64,000 nucleotides of DNA from Luidia sarsii (Eukaryota > Echinodermata > Asteroidea > Paxillosida > Luidiidae), in NCBI GenBank assembly GCA_949987565.1, contig OX465103.1, forward strand, positions 3,766,548-3,830,547. Reading direction: 5' to 3'. The notes under the pieces are model-generated. The model was given only the letters and a program-made list of their open reading frames with translations, was not told the DNA's origin and ran no database searches. The position numbers and the translations under genes are program-made. Shown piece by piece: positions 38,901 to 51,428 of this stretch. The first letter of the stretch is position 1; every line of letters begins with the position of its first letter.

Positions 38901-41654
38901 AAAACAAAAACTGATTCATCTTTCCTTGACGATAAAAAAACTTTCACTTTGCTTGAATTTGAATGACCAAAATAAAAGTTGTTGAAAGTGAAAAAGGTCC
39001 CGGTTTGAAATGTCAGTGTTCAGACAAGCAGCCAAATAAAGCAAGCAGTTTGTATTTGTAACACATTTGTATTTACTGACTGAGAGCTGAAGGAACTTCT
39101 GACCCACCCATTCCCACTCTGTGGCATTTTTAAACAAACATTGAGTATAAATTCAACAATTGAAAGAGCTTTCACTTTTGGAATTCAGAGCTTCCCAAAG
39201 CATCTGTGAAGCAACTAAAGAGCACATTGCATTTCAACTGGGCACAATTGATCAATGAATATAAATACACATACATGTACATGTACATCTGTATGTAATG
39301 TATGTTGCAACTTGCATACAGCCTAAAGACAAATTTAAATGATACACGTTTATACGTGGTACATGCATACAACTTTACAAGTCTTTTAAAGTTAGCCGTC
39401 CGGATGTTTTGATTCTAGGACTATCATTAGAACCTCTCTCAAAGGTGGGATGATTCAGTACAGTAGTTTGCGATATTTTCATAAAACTTAGGGTTGATAT
39501 TTTGCCCCAAATTATATCGATATCAGGTACCGGGTACATCAAATTTAACACTGACAATTGTAGCATAATATTAATATGAGTGTAAGAACCAGTAACCATA
39601 GATGATAGAGTAGAGTCACTGTAATTGTGTAACATTCTATAACATTGTACACAATGTAGTAACAATTTCTCAACAATATTGGTTGTATAACATTGAATAT
39701 TGTGTAACATTGAATGCAACTACTGTACCTTAGGTTTATAAAAGGTGGCAGGTCCCCATGGCACTTCTGCATTCACATGTGTACATGTACAGTGTAGGAC
39801 TATATTGTATAATAGTTAATACATGTTCCAGTGCAGTGAGTATACCTAACACTTCATTCTAAGCATCCAAGACAAACCGCTGGTCAAGTCCACAGGGCAG
39901 TACGTCTGTACTCTGAACACCCCTGGTGATTGTACCATTTGTCAGTTGCAGGATTCTGCGCTTCCACCTAATCCAGTCATTCAGGATGCAGTGGAAGCAA
40001 GTGTCTGGGGTAGTCCGCTATTTAGAGGAGCCACAAAATGCACTGTGCGCAGACATGTGGCCATCAACAGCTGCCAATTGACTGACTGGATAGATAGGCA
40101 TCAAGTCTGCACTGGGATTAGACAGGTAATTTGACCGTAATCAAGTTCATCTATCCCTTGTGCTGTGCAGCAATAAAGGACAAGGCACTAGCATGAACAC
40201 TAGACCGGACAAAAAAAACCAAGAGACATGCAGACTGGAAAGGTGTCAGGTCACTCAGGTGAATTACTTACATACTTCTTAATAGTAAATGTATAAATGT
40301 AAAATTGTAATGCCTAGTACATGTAGATGTAAACCCAACCACAAAACTACTGGGACCCTAACTTAAGTTAACAATTTATCATGACCGACCGTGTTCATTT
40401 TCTGTGTTAGTGGCTACTGTGAATCTTATTATAAAAGCATGAAATCATTTATGTGGGTTTTTTTTTCAATGGAAACAGTGGTTATTTGTGAGGTTACAAC
40501 TTTACCAGTTTACAGTCCCTGCTTGAGTCATAAAGGAATTAATTCATCACCTTTTGGTCAGCTGAATAGTGATACCTGCTGCACAAGACCTCTGCCCCTA
40601 GTCCCCTACATGTATGTGTTAATGGAAGTGCGCTAAAAAGATTTAATAAAACTCTGAATGGTATTACAAGGCTGCACCACTTAATCCTGAATCCTCCAAT
40701 ATCTGTTTGATTTGGGCTTCCATCCTTGTTGAAAGCCTGAAATTGGAGTGAAAAAAAAACACACCCCAAAACTCTGATTTCTGTGCACTGATGAAATTGG
40801 GGAATTGGAACTATCTCGAGTATCCCCCTCCCCTACGTTACACTAGCGCATGCAGATGGTGCAGTATAAATGTCACACAGAATCCATGGTAAGCACCTGA
40901 CGAAGCACAAAGTACAACACGTACGTGTAAGCAGCAGCTACAGTATGAAAGCTCACGCCTCACATTTTGTTTTTACAAGTAAGATTGTTTATAAAGCACT
41001 ACCACCCGGTATTTTGACGGTACTTGTGACACAGAATCCAATGCAGCCATTTGTGAATGGATGAGATGACTGCTCAGTTTGTGGACTTGGCGCGAGCAGA
41101 GGCAGCGACTTGGTCACGTTCGTGTCCTTTCCTCGACTGCACTACCGCTCGAGAGGAAAGAGGCAGAGCTGTGAAATCGGCGTGCGTCAGCCACTTCTCA
41201 CTTTCTACTCATTCCCTTCCCCCCTCCCATTAGCAGCTTCATCCCCCCCCCCCCCCCCCGCCAACTTGTGGCTGAGGTGACACCTTCTCATCCCGGCAGG
41301 AATTTGCAACGTCCTCAGCCGAGAGAAACATGCAAATTTTCAAAACCCGTGTCTGATCGATTCTTGGTCAAAAACCTTTGGAGTTTTTATTACGGAGCGC
41401 ACCACTTTCTTTTAATTTTTTTTTTTTTACTCCTAAATTGCAAGCGGAGAATTGCTCTTAAAAAGGGTAAAATCTAATTAGGTTAAAGGACTCTTTAAAT
41501 AAAGGGAAGGGTTCAGTGGAAATAGGACACTGATAGTGAGATTCACCTTGTAGAAAAGAAGGTCATCGTATTGCCTTGAAAACTGCAGAGATACGGTACG
41601 TAATTGACTATCCCACAGGCCATCACTTACTGCACAGTGCACATGTGAGGGCTT

Positions 41655-41770
41655 GTGTACTGAACAACCAGTAGCTCGATTGAGTAAATGTACTGTCGAT
41701 CGAGTGTCGACAAGAGAATTGGGTTTCAAATCCCAGTCCAGTTAAATTTTCTTTGCTTTACTGTATATTC
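41655..41770 (+). repeat. tRNA-derived SINE-like unit
   Basis: AGTAGCTCGATTGAGTAAAT (A-box like) and TTGGGTTTCAAATCCCAGTC (B box), then CAGTTAAATTTTCTTTGC as in the common tail. Confidence 0.5.
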
Positions 41771-43340
41771 GATAGTTAATTACAATATCTATTACATTAT
41801 TTACCCTTTCACACAAATTCAGGGCTCACCGCTACCCTTTGAATTTTGTTTACATCATGAAGTGCATATTTGTGTCATACAAACTAAGCAGGTGAGAATC
41901 GTAATTTCATCTAGGGGGAGAAATGTACATGTACAGGTCTACATGACTAGCCATGAAATAATACAATATATAGATGATTTTGTTTTCTTCAAACTGGAAA
42001 CCATGGATGCTAGGTCAGACTCCTGAGCCAGTCAGTCAAAGCTGTGGTGCTAACAAGGCTCATAAAATGCCTGCTGCATCTCTGCCCGTTTATTGCAAGA
42101 TTTTTCAGCACTCTTACAGATTGTAATGAAAAGGACTTCCTCTTTTGGACTGATCTGAAAGTGCTTCATTTTCACAATTTGACAGAATAACCCACATCCC
42201 TCCAAAATAAACAATAAAATAAATAAAATTGCAAGTTCACGGAACTCTGCGCTCATTTCATGGGAAAAAGGCGGAAACTCAAGTTGTCAATGCCAAATGT
42301 CGGGGCCCAATTACAAAGGACCTGACAGAGCAGACTAATACGCCTGGGGGTAGGTTGGCTGGAAATTCTGAAAAGCTGCACTCTGTTCCCCCTTTTCAAA
42401 ACAGCTGCTTTGCCAGGGGAAATGGAAAAAGAAAAGAAAAACCACTTTTGTTGCCGACTTTTGTTTGAGGTTCAGGGCTAACCCGTGTTTGGCATAGGAG
42501 CCAGAGGCTACAGTGAGTGGGCCTATGCTTCAGTGCAGCCAAAATAATTCTGGAGCTGTCATGGGCGAGTGTAGCAAGAATAGTGACGGAGCAGACTACC
42601 GGTACACCGGTACTCGGCTCATGGGAAGCACCCAAACCATGACTGGTTCCCATGCACAGAAATCACGTATCAGACAGGCTGGGTCGCCAGCCCAGTTTAC
42701 GCCACAATATTGATTCTTGGGTCTTTCAGCTATGCACACATTGTACGTTGTGCATGTGAAAGCATACACCGTGCAGACAAGAAAGGTCAAGTACTGTACG
42801 TGTACATGTACATGTACTGTACATGTACACATGCCTGTTGCACCAGAGCCTCCAGAGGCCTTGAATTTTGCATACCAGTTCTAGACTAAAAACAGAACCA
42901 CAACTTTAACCTGCATTATCATGACAGGTAATTCTCACGCTGTTTTCTCTGAAATTTCACAAAGTGGGAAGCTCAGGGCATTAATTGTGGTGGTAATTCT
43001 CTTCAACTTTCATTTTTGCAAGTAATATGCACATGTACGGTATGTCAAAATTTGCCAGCATAAATGGTGTACACGTACATGTATGTACCATTAATAACAA
43101 CCATGTTGGTCATTCTGCCTTTGATTTTAAACAAAAGGTCCTTTAGGAAAAATTTACAAAACCAACTAACTTGCCATTATTTTGTAGATCGTAGGCAAAT
43201 TTTAGTAGAGTTTTGCATTGAATTATTTGAATAAAATCAAGAATCACATGAGCAACCTAACACAAACTTAATGAAAAATAAAGTGATATTATACAAAAAG
43301 TTGCAAACTGCTTACTGACTAAAATTACCAAAATGAAAAT

Positions 43341-43462
43341 CTCAAAATTTAGTGGGCCTGACGTTTCGATCCTAGCAGGAGCTTTCTCAAAGGCAGAAAG
43401 CATAATTTGCCTTTGAGAAAGTTCCTGCTAGGATCGAAACGTCAGGCCCACTAAATTTTGAG
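43341..43462. repeat. Fold-back repeat, hairpin copy C
   Basis: Arms 43341-43395 and 43408-43462 are 55 nt each with one mismatch and a 12-nt loop. The left arm continues upstream into GCAAACTGCTTACTGACTAA (about 43304), but the right arm has no counterpart to that part. Confidence 0.85.
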
Positions 43463-43984
43463 AAAAATGTAATACATGTATGTTAACATGTGTAGTAAAA
43501 ACAATTCACCCAAAATGGTTCTCAAATTAATTCACAAAAACATGTAAATGAGATTTCAGGATATTCATGGTGATGGTAGTCAGCCAGTGGTACACTGCAA
43601 AGTGCAAACGACTCTTCCAGAGTCTTGACTCAATCTGGTGAAAGACAAATAAATTTATAAAACATCTAAAACTGATCAATGTATTGTATGATAATTGGTT
43701 CTTATTAAAAAATGTGAAATAGGATTGTTGACAAGAGCCTGCAATGAACGCCACCTGCTGGCTACGCACACGCACTGCAATTTACCGTCTGATGCGTGGG
43801 TGTAACTATGGCAACAGGTGGGGCTCTCTGCCGCATCACCCTAGTGGGAAGTCCAAGGTGGCAGACAGACAGACAGACTGATGAGGGAGTGAGACACACC
43901 CATGGGATCAGTCATCGCCGTTTCTGGGTCACTGTACAAACTGCATCAGACATTCGCTCATACAACGTCCAAGGAACCTCTAAG

Positions 43985-44115
43985 TTGTTAATAGTTAGAG
44001 TTCATAATTTTTTGTTTTTCTTTACTGTTTTTTCTTGTACTGCGCCATGAGCGTCTTTTGAGACAGGCGCTCTATAAATGTCAGTTATTATTATTATCAT
44101 CATCATTATTATTAC
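43985..44115 (+). mobile_element. Possible LINE 3' end with ATT tail
   Basis: The sequence GCGTCTTTTGAGACAGGCGC followed by TCTATAAATGTCAGTTATT and a (ATT/ATC)n tail resembles the 3' termini of animal LINEs (GCGC-TATAAAT then a short tandem tail). No coding part is attached. The call rests on general resemblance. Confidence 0.3.
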
Positions 44116-44925
44116 CGGTACATGCCTGTGGTAACTAGATCATTGCTAAAGCTGAAATCACAATTCCCTTGGTCTGAGCAAGTACAGTACCACCAACCCT
44201 CTCACCACATTTCAATGCTTTCATGGGAAATGCTGCTTTATTTCAGTCAATAGCCTCCAGCATGAATGGGTATCCCAAGCCTTGACAAAGGAACCAGCTG
44301 AAACCAAATACCATCAAACCAAAACCACCAAAATCAAACATGTATTATATGTGCACAAAACACACCTACTGGCAAGCTTCTTGGGTTTTTTAAGAGAAGG
44401 TTTTCCGTTTGGGGGTGGATAGATTTGTGTATGGGGTGTGGGGCGGGGGCTACAGTATTTCATCTAGAAAATCCAAAGTGTAAGACATCAGGAAGTCCAG
44501 GCCCTTTTCCTCGGAATCAAAATACCTTGGTGGACCTGGCCCAGAGAGGTGTATTTATATCACTGCTTTCAGACAACATTGGAGACGATCAATCGATACA
44601 CCTTGCATGGTCTAGCCCATATCCTCCGAGTCTTCCTTCCTAGCGAGAGAAGGTTTTACTCCGAGGGCAAAGAAAATATATGTTCAAGGTTCAGCCATAA
44701 CTATGTTTGTAACTGGCCAGTCAGCAATATGAACTTAAATCTTAAGTTCCCAGTCAATTTTTCCTTTATTTGTTGTTTACAAGTGAAAAAGCTGCATCCA
44801 CTCTGTGCGATCACTGAACTGCTGCAGCCAAGTTTATAACAAAATTGCTTGTTTGTAAAAAAACAGTTAATGGTGAGAGTGAACTGCTTCTGACTGGCGC
44901 CCCCACCCCAGCAAAGACTACCGGT

Positions 44926-45060
44926 AGTTGACTTTTTGAGAAGGCTGCCATCTAAGGACTGGATAGCTCCGATGGCAAAAGCGGTCAAAATGGAAAACCA
45001 GAGGTCTCGGGTTCAAGTCCCTGCTGGTCCAGTCAAATATTCTGTGCCTTTTTTCAACAT
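44926..45060 (+). repeat. tRNA-derived SINE-like unit, copy 3
   Basis: It has the same 5' block (GTTGACTTTTTGAGAAGGCT), an A box (TAGCTCCGATGG), a B box GGTTCAAGTCC, then GGTCCAGTCAAAT, which begins the common 3' tail. Confidence 0.6.
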
Positions 45061-47278
45061 GGAGTGAGTTTACTTTTCATTCTGATCAAATTAAGACAGA
45101 TGGAAAACCATTGGCCTAGTCCCACAGAGACTAAATTCAGATGTGGACAGCTGTTGCCATGGTTTCCCTGGAGTTCTCAGTGTTGTCCTTGTGCTGTTTT
45201 GTCACTTCAACTCTGCCAAGCAGATGCATGGTTGAAACATGGTTGACAGAAGCTAATGTACCAATACCACAAAAGTGATGATGAGAACTTGAGACTGCCT
45301 GTATTTTCTTTTTCTTCTTCTCGCCCCCCCCCAAAAAAAACTAACCAGCCAGGCCATTTGGAGATACCCAATGACAATCAGCTATCATTTTGGACACAGA
45401 GCCACTGATGAATCCTAAGCCTGAAAGTTACTCGTACATCCAAAGACGCAGCTTTGAAAATCCACCAACTACTGTATGCCAACCAAGACTCCAAGAGTGC
45501 AAGATTCTGTGCATGGTGAAGATCCTGACTTCGGGTTTACAGAGAGTACAACGTACACGTACATACTACATGTACATGTTATGTTCATGTACATACTGTA
45601 CGTCCCATCCCCCGACCATCCACGGCCTTCAGGAAGTTGTAGGAAAATCAGGAAGCCCTTGACAAAGTGACAATTTCCTCGTCGGACATGGGCCATAGCG
45701 GTTGGGCCCCTCGAAGCCACTCGCACTCCCCAGCCTCCAGGTCACGGACCGTGGCTTTGTACGTGCACATGAACCACTAATGCCAGTTGCACCTGCTATT
45801 TGCACAGTAAACCGCCACTGTGCAATGTTTTCCTACTCGAAGGGTTGGGAGGGGGAAACAAAACTTGGGGGGTACATTCCGATGGTCACAAACTCACTGC
45901 CGCTCCAAAGTAAACCCGGATTAAAATGAAAATGTGCGGATTGCTTCGGGATGTCACAGCAGCAGCCCTGAAGCCCTGCCAAGACTTTCAACATTTGTGC
46001 AGCTTTTTTATTTCTGGAATAGGGTTTAGATCAATTGGTGATATCAAAAAGATAGGTTCTTGGGGGGAAAAACCCACATCTTTCAATATTTAACAGGTTT
46101 TTCATAGAAAAGCAATTACACTACATGTACATTCTGCAAATATAGGCGTACAGTGTAGAGATATTCTGGAAACTGCCCGCTGAGTGCTGACTGAAATATG
46201 CTTTTCTTGATAATGTGCAAGCAGGAGGCCTATGAGAAAAGTCCTGCTGGGATCAATTCAAAATGTCAGGTCAGTCAAATGGTTTCCATGAAGGCCCCAC
46301 TAGGAACTTTGCCATTTATGATCAAATTAGTTAGAGCAGGGAGGAGGTACCATTCATTGCTGTACTGGGTATAATAGTACATACTGAGTGGTGAAAGCAA
46401 TATCAAATTATCAAGGCAATGATCAACAATTTCTGTCTGTTGACCAATTGCAATGATAGGCATCCTACAAACTTCGATTTACGTACATTGTATACACTGT
46501 ATATGGACAGGGCTAAGCTGGTTTGATTCATACATATGTAAATGAAAAATGGTAGAAGACTGCAAGCAGACCAATAATTTCTAATTGGTCCTACCTGGCT
46601 TTTGCTGAGCAGGAAATTAGGCGCTACACATTCTTGGCATGTGTGATTAATATTATTGGTCACTTTGAAGTTTGTACACAGGCTGAGCCTGTAAGAGATA
46701 CAGGTAGGCCTGTGCACAGGAGTAAAAAATACTAGATTGTAATTTGTAAGAGTAGTTTGTGTGTTGAAGTGCAACTGCTTTGCCTGCTACTACCACACCA
46801 CTGAGCCATGGACAGAGCAACACTCAGATCACTTTGGGGGATGATTAATTCCTCGGTCCCTCTTTGAAGCAAGCACGTCTTGCACATCTTCCTGTTCATC
46901 CCCACACCCGACTCAGCTGGCCTTGAAATGAGCATGACCCAGCATCCACTCTCCCCTGGGGAGGGGAGCTGACGTCAAATCAGCAGCACATGGGGGCAGC
47001 GAGAGCCGATACAGGACTCCAGGGAGATGCCTATTTTGCCTACAGATCTCAGTTGGGTGAGTCCATACTCCATAGCAAGCCTGCATGCGGCCAGCCCTGG
47101 CCCCTGACACTGTTCCGCGTCAACCTTGGTCGTGTCGTCATCTCAAACTCCAGCGGCGACTGTGAAACAACACTCAACCAGGAGTTGTCGTTGACTCACT
47201 GCGCGTGCAATTTTAGATAGAGTCTCCCAGATCTCTGCGCAGCATGCAGCGCGTTCACAACAAGCATCTTAAAGTTAA

Positions 47279-47464
47279 CGCAGTGGCTGTTGTTACGGCA
47301 GTCGTTCGTGTGGTTCCCTGACTTCACAGTATTTGTCAGGATGTTTACTAGCTCTTGGAACCAGACTATAAGCTAATACACTGGTTCAACCAGCCTGCAA
47401 TGCTGACGAAATACAATCAAGTCAGGGAACCACACGGACGACTGCCGTAACAACAGCCACTGCG
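47279..47464. mobile_element. 186-bp MITE with 9-bp target duplication
   Basis: The ends are CGCAGTGGCTGTTGTTACGG and its complement, and the inverted repeat runs about 46 bp on each side with one difference. Direct repeats TAAAGTTAA flank it exactly (47270-47278, 47465-47473). A 9-bp duplication fits Mutator-like elements; this is inference from length only. There is no coding capacity. The near-perfect arms and perfect duplication suggest a recent insertion. Confidence 0.8.
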
Positions 47465-48332
47465 TAAAGTTAAAGCTGCCAGGGTTGATAATACAGTTCA
47501 GTGCAAAAACTCTTTTTTGAGGGTTGGAGGTCATGTTCTCCCACAAGTTCACAACCACGCCTCCCTCCTGCCCCCTCACCAAACAAAATTCATAGAATAA
47601 ATGACCAAAAATTGCTTCCACTTCCAGTATGCCAGTGTACAGTGTAATTGAGTTTGCGTTCGAGAAAGGTCCTGCAACGATTGGATTGAAGCATGTGCCT
47701 CTCTAACTTTGTTTATGATTTGTAATTTTGAATATTTATATCCAGGTCATTCTTCTCATTTTTTTCATCAGTAAGCAATTTGCAACAAAGACCAAGTTAC
47801 AACTTACAAGTTACGTGTAGGAACTGACACAATAACAGTATTAAGAGAATCCTTTATTTCTGTTCCAAATTTCCCGGTTCAATTTTCAACAATTCATTCC
47901 CTAGGCCTGCCCCCCCCCCCATCAACTTAAACAAAAATTAAAGCTACACAGTTATGTTACGAGTAAGAACACACTCTGCCAGTTGTCATGAGGCTCTGTC
48001 ACTTGTCACTTGACGTTTCAAAATCAAAGACAGAGCGAAATAACTTTGGTTGACAATGACATCTAAAAACGGAACTCAATCTCCGGCGTTACCATGGAGC
48101 CCAGACTCAGAGATGGTATAAAAGATAGGACGTGAGGGGCACGAAATGCAGCATTATCCGCTCTAATTCATGGCCCCTTTATCGGATTCTGAGTAGGCCT
48201 AACACCCATGCATTGACAGGCTTGTAATGCAAATGAACTCTACGAATTGGCCATTTAAAAGTGCAACAGTGCAAGGGGGTTTAACGCTAACGTTACTTAG
48301 CAAAGTAAGCAAGACTTATCATCATTACTTAC

Positions 48333-48612
48333 CTTCACGGTTTGTCTTCAGAAAATCAATCCAAAACTCCTGGAAATATCAGCTACGGTTAAACGCTCTC
48401 GTGAAACGCCTAGAAGGAGACATTTTCCGTACAGGCCATAACGGCACCATCAAGTTTACGAATGAAAAAGGAAGTTTAGCCGGTAGGAGTAAGGGGTGCA
48501 CTTGGCATGCGATGCGCATACCAACTGAGTGAGTGGATTGTGGCAAGTTTATTGACGTTTGGCAGGGCTCCTGGTAACCGCACGATCTGGTCTGATGTAG
48601 GCTTTGGCGCAA
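48333..48612 (-). other. Candidate 5' non-coding exon of FRMD4 (uncertain)
   Basis: On the minus strand a strong donor, GTGAAG|GTAAGTAA, occurs with GT at 48332-48331. The sequence upstream of it is less AT-rich and free of obvious repeats. Joined to the coding exon at 34201, it would give GTGAAG|ATGAGC, a good start context, so it could be a 5' UTR exon of FRMD4. The exon's 5' end is not visible, and 48612 is only the start of a local open frame. That frame reads MSPSRRFTRAFNRS, one TGA, then YFQEFWIDFLKTNRE up to the donor. I do not recognise it. It could also be an unrelated small gene, a pseudogene or chance. Confidence 0.25.
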
Positions 48613-49804
48613 GGCGAGAGCGCTGCGGGTACCAGCGACATTTCAAAAGCGGCTTGCCTCAGTGAAGATTGAGGGCGCTGTGCAACATAACACTGTGGCA
48701 AGCGCTGTGGAGATAAGATGCATTACAATAAAAAAAATAAAAAAATTACACAGTAGGCCCTAAAGCTCACCCATATCTCACCTTTGTTCGTACTGGGGCA
48801 GTTTATCCATGACACTGCAACCACGGAGGAAGGAAATAATCCATGCTGCAACTAAGTATTCTCTATTCTCTTGGTAAACAGGCCAAATCGAATGAACTCA
48901 CTGCACCTAGATTACCTACATGTATTCATATTGACGTAATGCACTCAAACAAAGCCCCTGTCACTATTCACTAGATATGCAGTTTCCATCTTTGAAATGT
49001 AACTCAGTATATTTTTATCGGGGGGGGGGTGTGTTAACAATAAAAAAGGACCAGGATAAAGTTCGAGGAAAAGGCTAAAAAATCTTCTCCAAACCATAAC
49101 TGAAACATATTTTTTGCACGAACGAGAGACATCACTATGAACTACAGTGTAGATTGAGGCAGATTGTGCCCTCGTACAGTCGACTGGTGGAACTGGCCAG
49201 AAATGTATAATTTTCCCCTGTTCCTCCAAAATTGTTGCAGGTTATTTCATCTCGATCCAGCCCCGTCGCATTCGTTTCGTCGCTGAAATCAAGGATATAA
49301 TATAAAGCTTTTTCCTCAAAGCTCAGATTTTTTTTCTTCATTATTTTACAACTTCGCTCTCTTGGTCAGAAGAGGGCGCTCTAACACCAGAGTGGTGGTA
49401 TTCGGGTGCAGAACACTAAATCGAGCTCCCATTGGACATTGTACAAAAAACACTAACTTTCAAAGCCAATTATCCCACTCCCAAAAGTCTCTCAGTTCTT
49501 GTAGCTATACTGAAAATTGTAGTTTGGACCTTCATCTCTGAGATTCTTTTCAATTTAAGTGTCCTTAGCCGATTAGATTTTTGGCTAATTACCCCTAGAA
49601 AAAACACCCCCAAAAATGAAAAGCCGTCCAAGCCGAATTTCTGCAAAGATTTTGAGATGGACACCTCCACTCCCACAGCCAAATAGGGCCACATTTGAAG
49701 CCGGATATGGTCCAAATTGCATACCACATTGAAGAGTGAACCCCCGGGTTGTCTTAGGCTTCACTTATTCTACAATGTAATAGTTAATTAGCCTCCACAG
49801 ACCC

Positions 49805-49950
49805 CTTAAGGAAAAACTGACTGGGAGCATTTGAAAACAAACTTGAAAAATGCCAAAGAAAAATTTTGACCGGGCGAGGAATTAAACCCGAGTTCTCTGG
49901 CAAGACTTCACGATCTTATACCATCTGAGCTGCACACGAGAGCTATCTGC
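49805..49950 (-). repeat. tRNA-derived SINE-like unit (minus) with common tail
   Basis: Minus strand: AGCTCAGATGGTATAAG (A box), CTCGGGTTTAATTCCTCG (B box), GGTCAAAATTTTTCTTTGGC, and TCCCAGTCAGTTTTTCCTTA. It is the best complete copy of the head-plus-tail structure in the window. Confidence 0.6.
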
Positions 49951-49996
49951 TGAGCAAAAAGTCTCCCGTGACTGTTAGGTCAGCACGTAGCTCACC

Positions 49997-50257
49997 GTGT
50001 GCGCTGAACTTTTGGTGAGATTTCTGCCTCAAGAGGCCGTAAGACCAATATCTGTCCTGTTTGATTTTGGCAACCACGTGAATAGGGCGTGTGCTTTCAT
50101 TGGCCAGTTGTTATTTTTGTGGGGCTCAGCACGTAGCTTAAGTCGCCGCACACGATGAGTTTTCATCCACGAGAGGCGAACAAAATCAAACAGGATAGAT
50201 ATTGGTCTCATCACGGCCTCTTCAGGCAGAAATCTCACTAAAAGTTCAGCGCACACG
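49997..50257. mobile_element. 261-bp long-TIR fold-back element
   Basis: Arms of about 70 bp face each other. The left begins GTGTGCGCTGAACTTTTGGT and the right ends with the complement (TTCAGCGCACAC). Both include TGAGATTTCTGCCT, AAGAGGCCGT and CCTGTTTGATTTTG. The roughly 120-bp centre is unique. Almost the whole element could fold into a stem. There is no coding potential. Confidence 0.65.
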
Positions 50258-51428
50258 AGCGACCTTTGGAACTAGAAACCAGAGATAAACTCCAATGAGG
50301 AAACGAATCTGAGTCGAAAACGGCAACAAAAACAGCGATTTCCGTCACATGCGAGATGATCGCTGTGACAGACAATTTTATAGTCATGCGCACTAGTGGT
50401 ATTCCAAATCGAACGCGAGAGCGCAGCCGAATTCAGTGGCTACGGCAGGAAAACACACACTCTTCTATGGGGACTCCGTGCAGCCGCGAGCTCGTGGCTT
50501 CATGTTGACTCAAATGTAAACAGAAGCCGTAGCCGATTTACTCGGACACGGATTATCGTTATGGCAGGATGAAGAGCGCCATCTGTCCGTCTTTACAGGT
50601 TTGGTGTTTACAGGTTTGGTGGCTTGCAGAGAAAGAGAGAGAGAGGGAGAGAGAGAGCTGGCGAGAGAGGAGGGAGATGTAGGAGGGGGAGAGGGAGAGG
50701 GAGGGCCGGGGGGGGGGGTGGAGGAGGAACGAGGGAAATGGCAGCCGCCCTCTTTACCAGTAACATGATGGAAAGTGAGACGACGTGCCCATCAGCTTGA
50801 TTTATAGCTCTTTCCAAAAACACACCGACCGACGTTCCCGTCCAGACTTGTTCCCGTCGTTCAAAAGCCGAAAAACAGATTAGGCGTTTAGCGTCGTCAC
50901 ACCTGTCCTTGAAAGGTTGGAAAGCATATATTTTGAGCCCTACTTCGAAAGCGTATTATAGATGAATGATATATTTCTCACTGGTGCACGTTATTGCCAC
51001 CAAACTGTGGTATTGTAACACTTCCTAAGAAGGTGGTCACTATAAAAATCAGCCTTGGTCTTTTGGGATGGACAACAAAATTACCGGGAGCTTGGGACCA
51101 GAGAAAATGCACTAAAAAGATAATGGTTTATAATTATGGTGTACTAAAAAAAAAGCGCGTACAGTTTTATAGCACGAACTACAAGTGGAACTGTACTGAG
51201 ATGGTTTGTTGAAAGTTTATGGGGGTAGTGTTGAATACGATGGCCCTTACAGGACACCATACTTTTTAACGGGATGTCAATAGTTGCCAATGGGCATTGC
51301 CAGATTCTGACAGATTTCGAGCCAGCGCGTGAAACGTATACGGGATTTTCCCCCCGTATACCACACAATAATGTGGTATCATTATGGTATTAATAATACC
51401 ATCATTATGGTATTAATATGTGGTATTT

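Noticed and set aside
39850..40137. About 90 open codons (Cys-containing, including STGQYVCTLNTPGDC) ending near CAG|GTAATT
   Set aside because: No family was recognised and no clear acceptor was found. Open frames of this size are expected by chance in 64 kb. It could be revisited with RNA data.
48112..48125. TATA-box-like GGTATAAAAGAT on the plus strand
   Set aside because: No recognisable plus-strand gene follows, and the word alone is weak evidence in AT-rich DNA.
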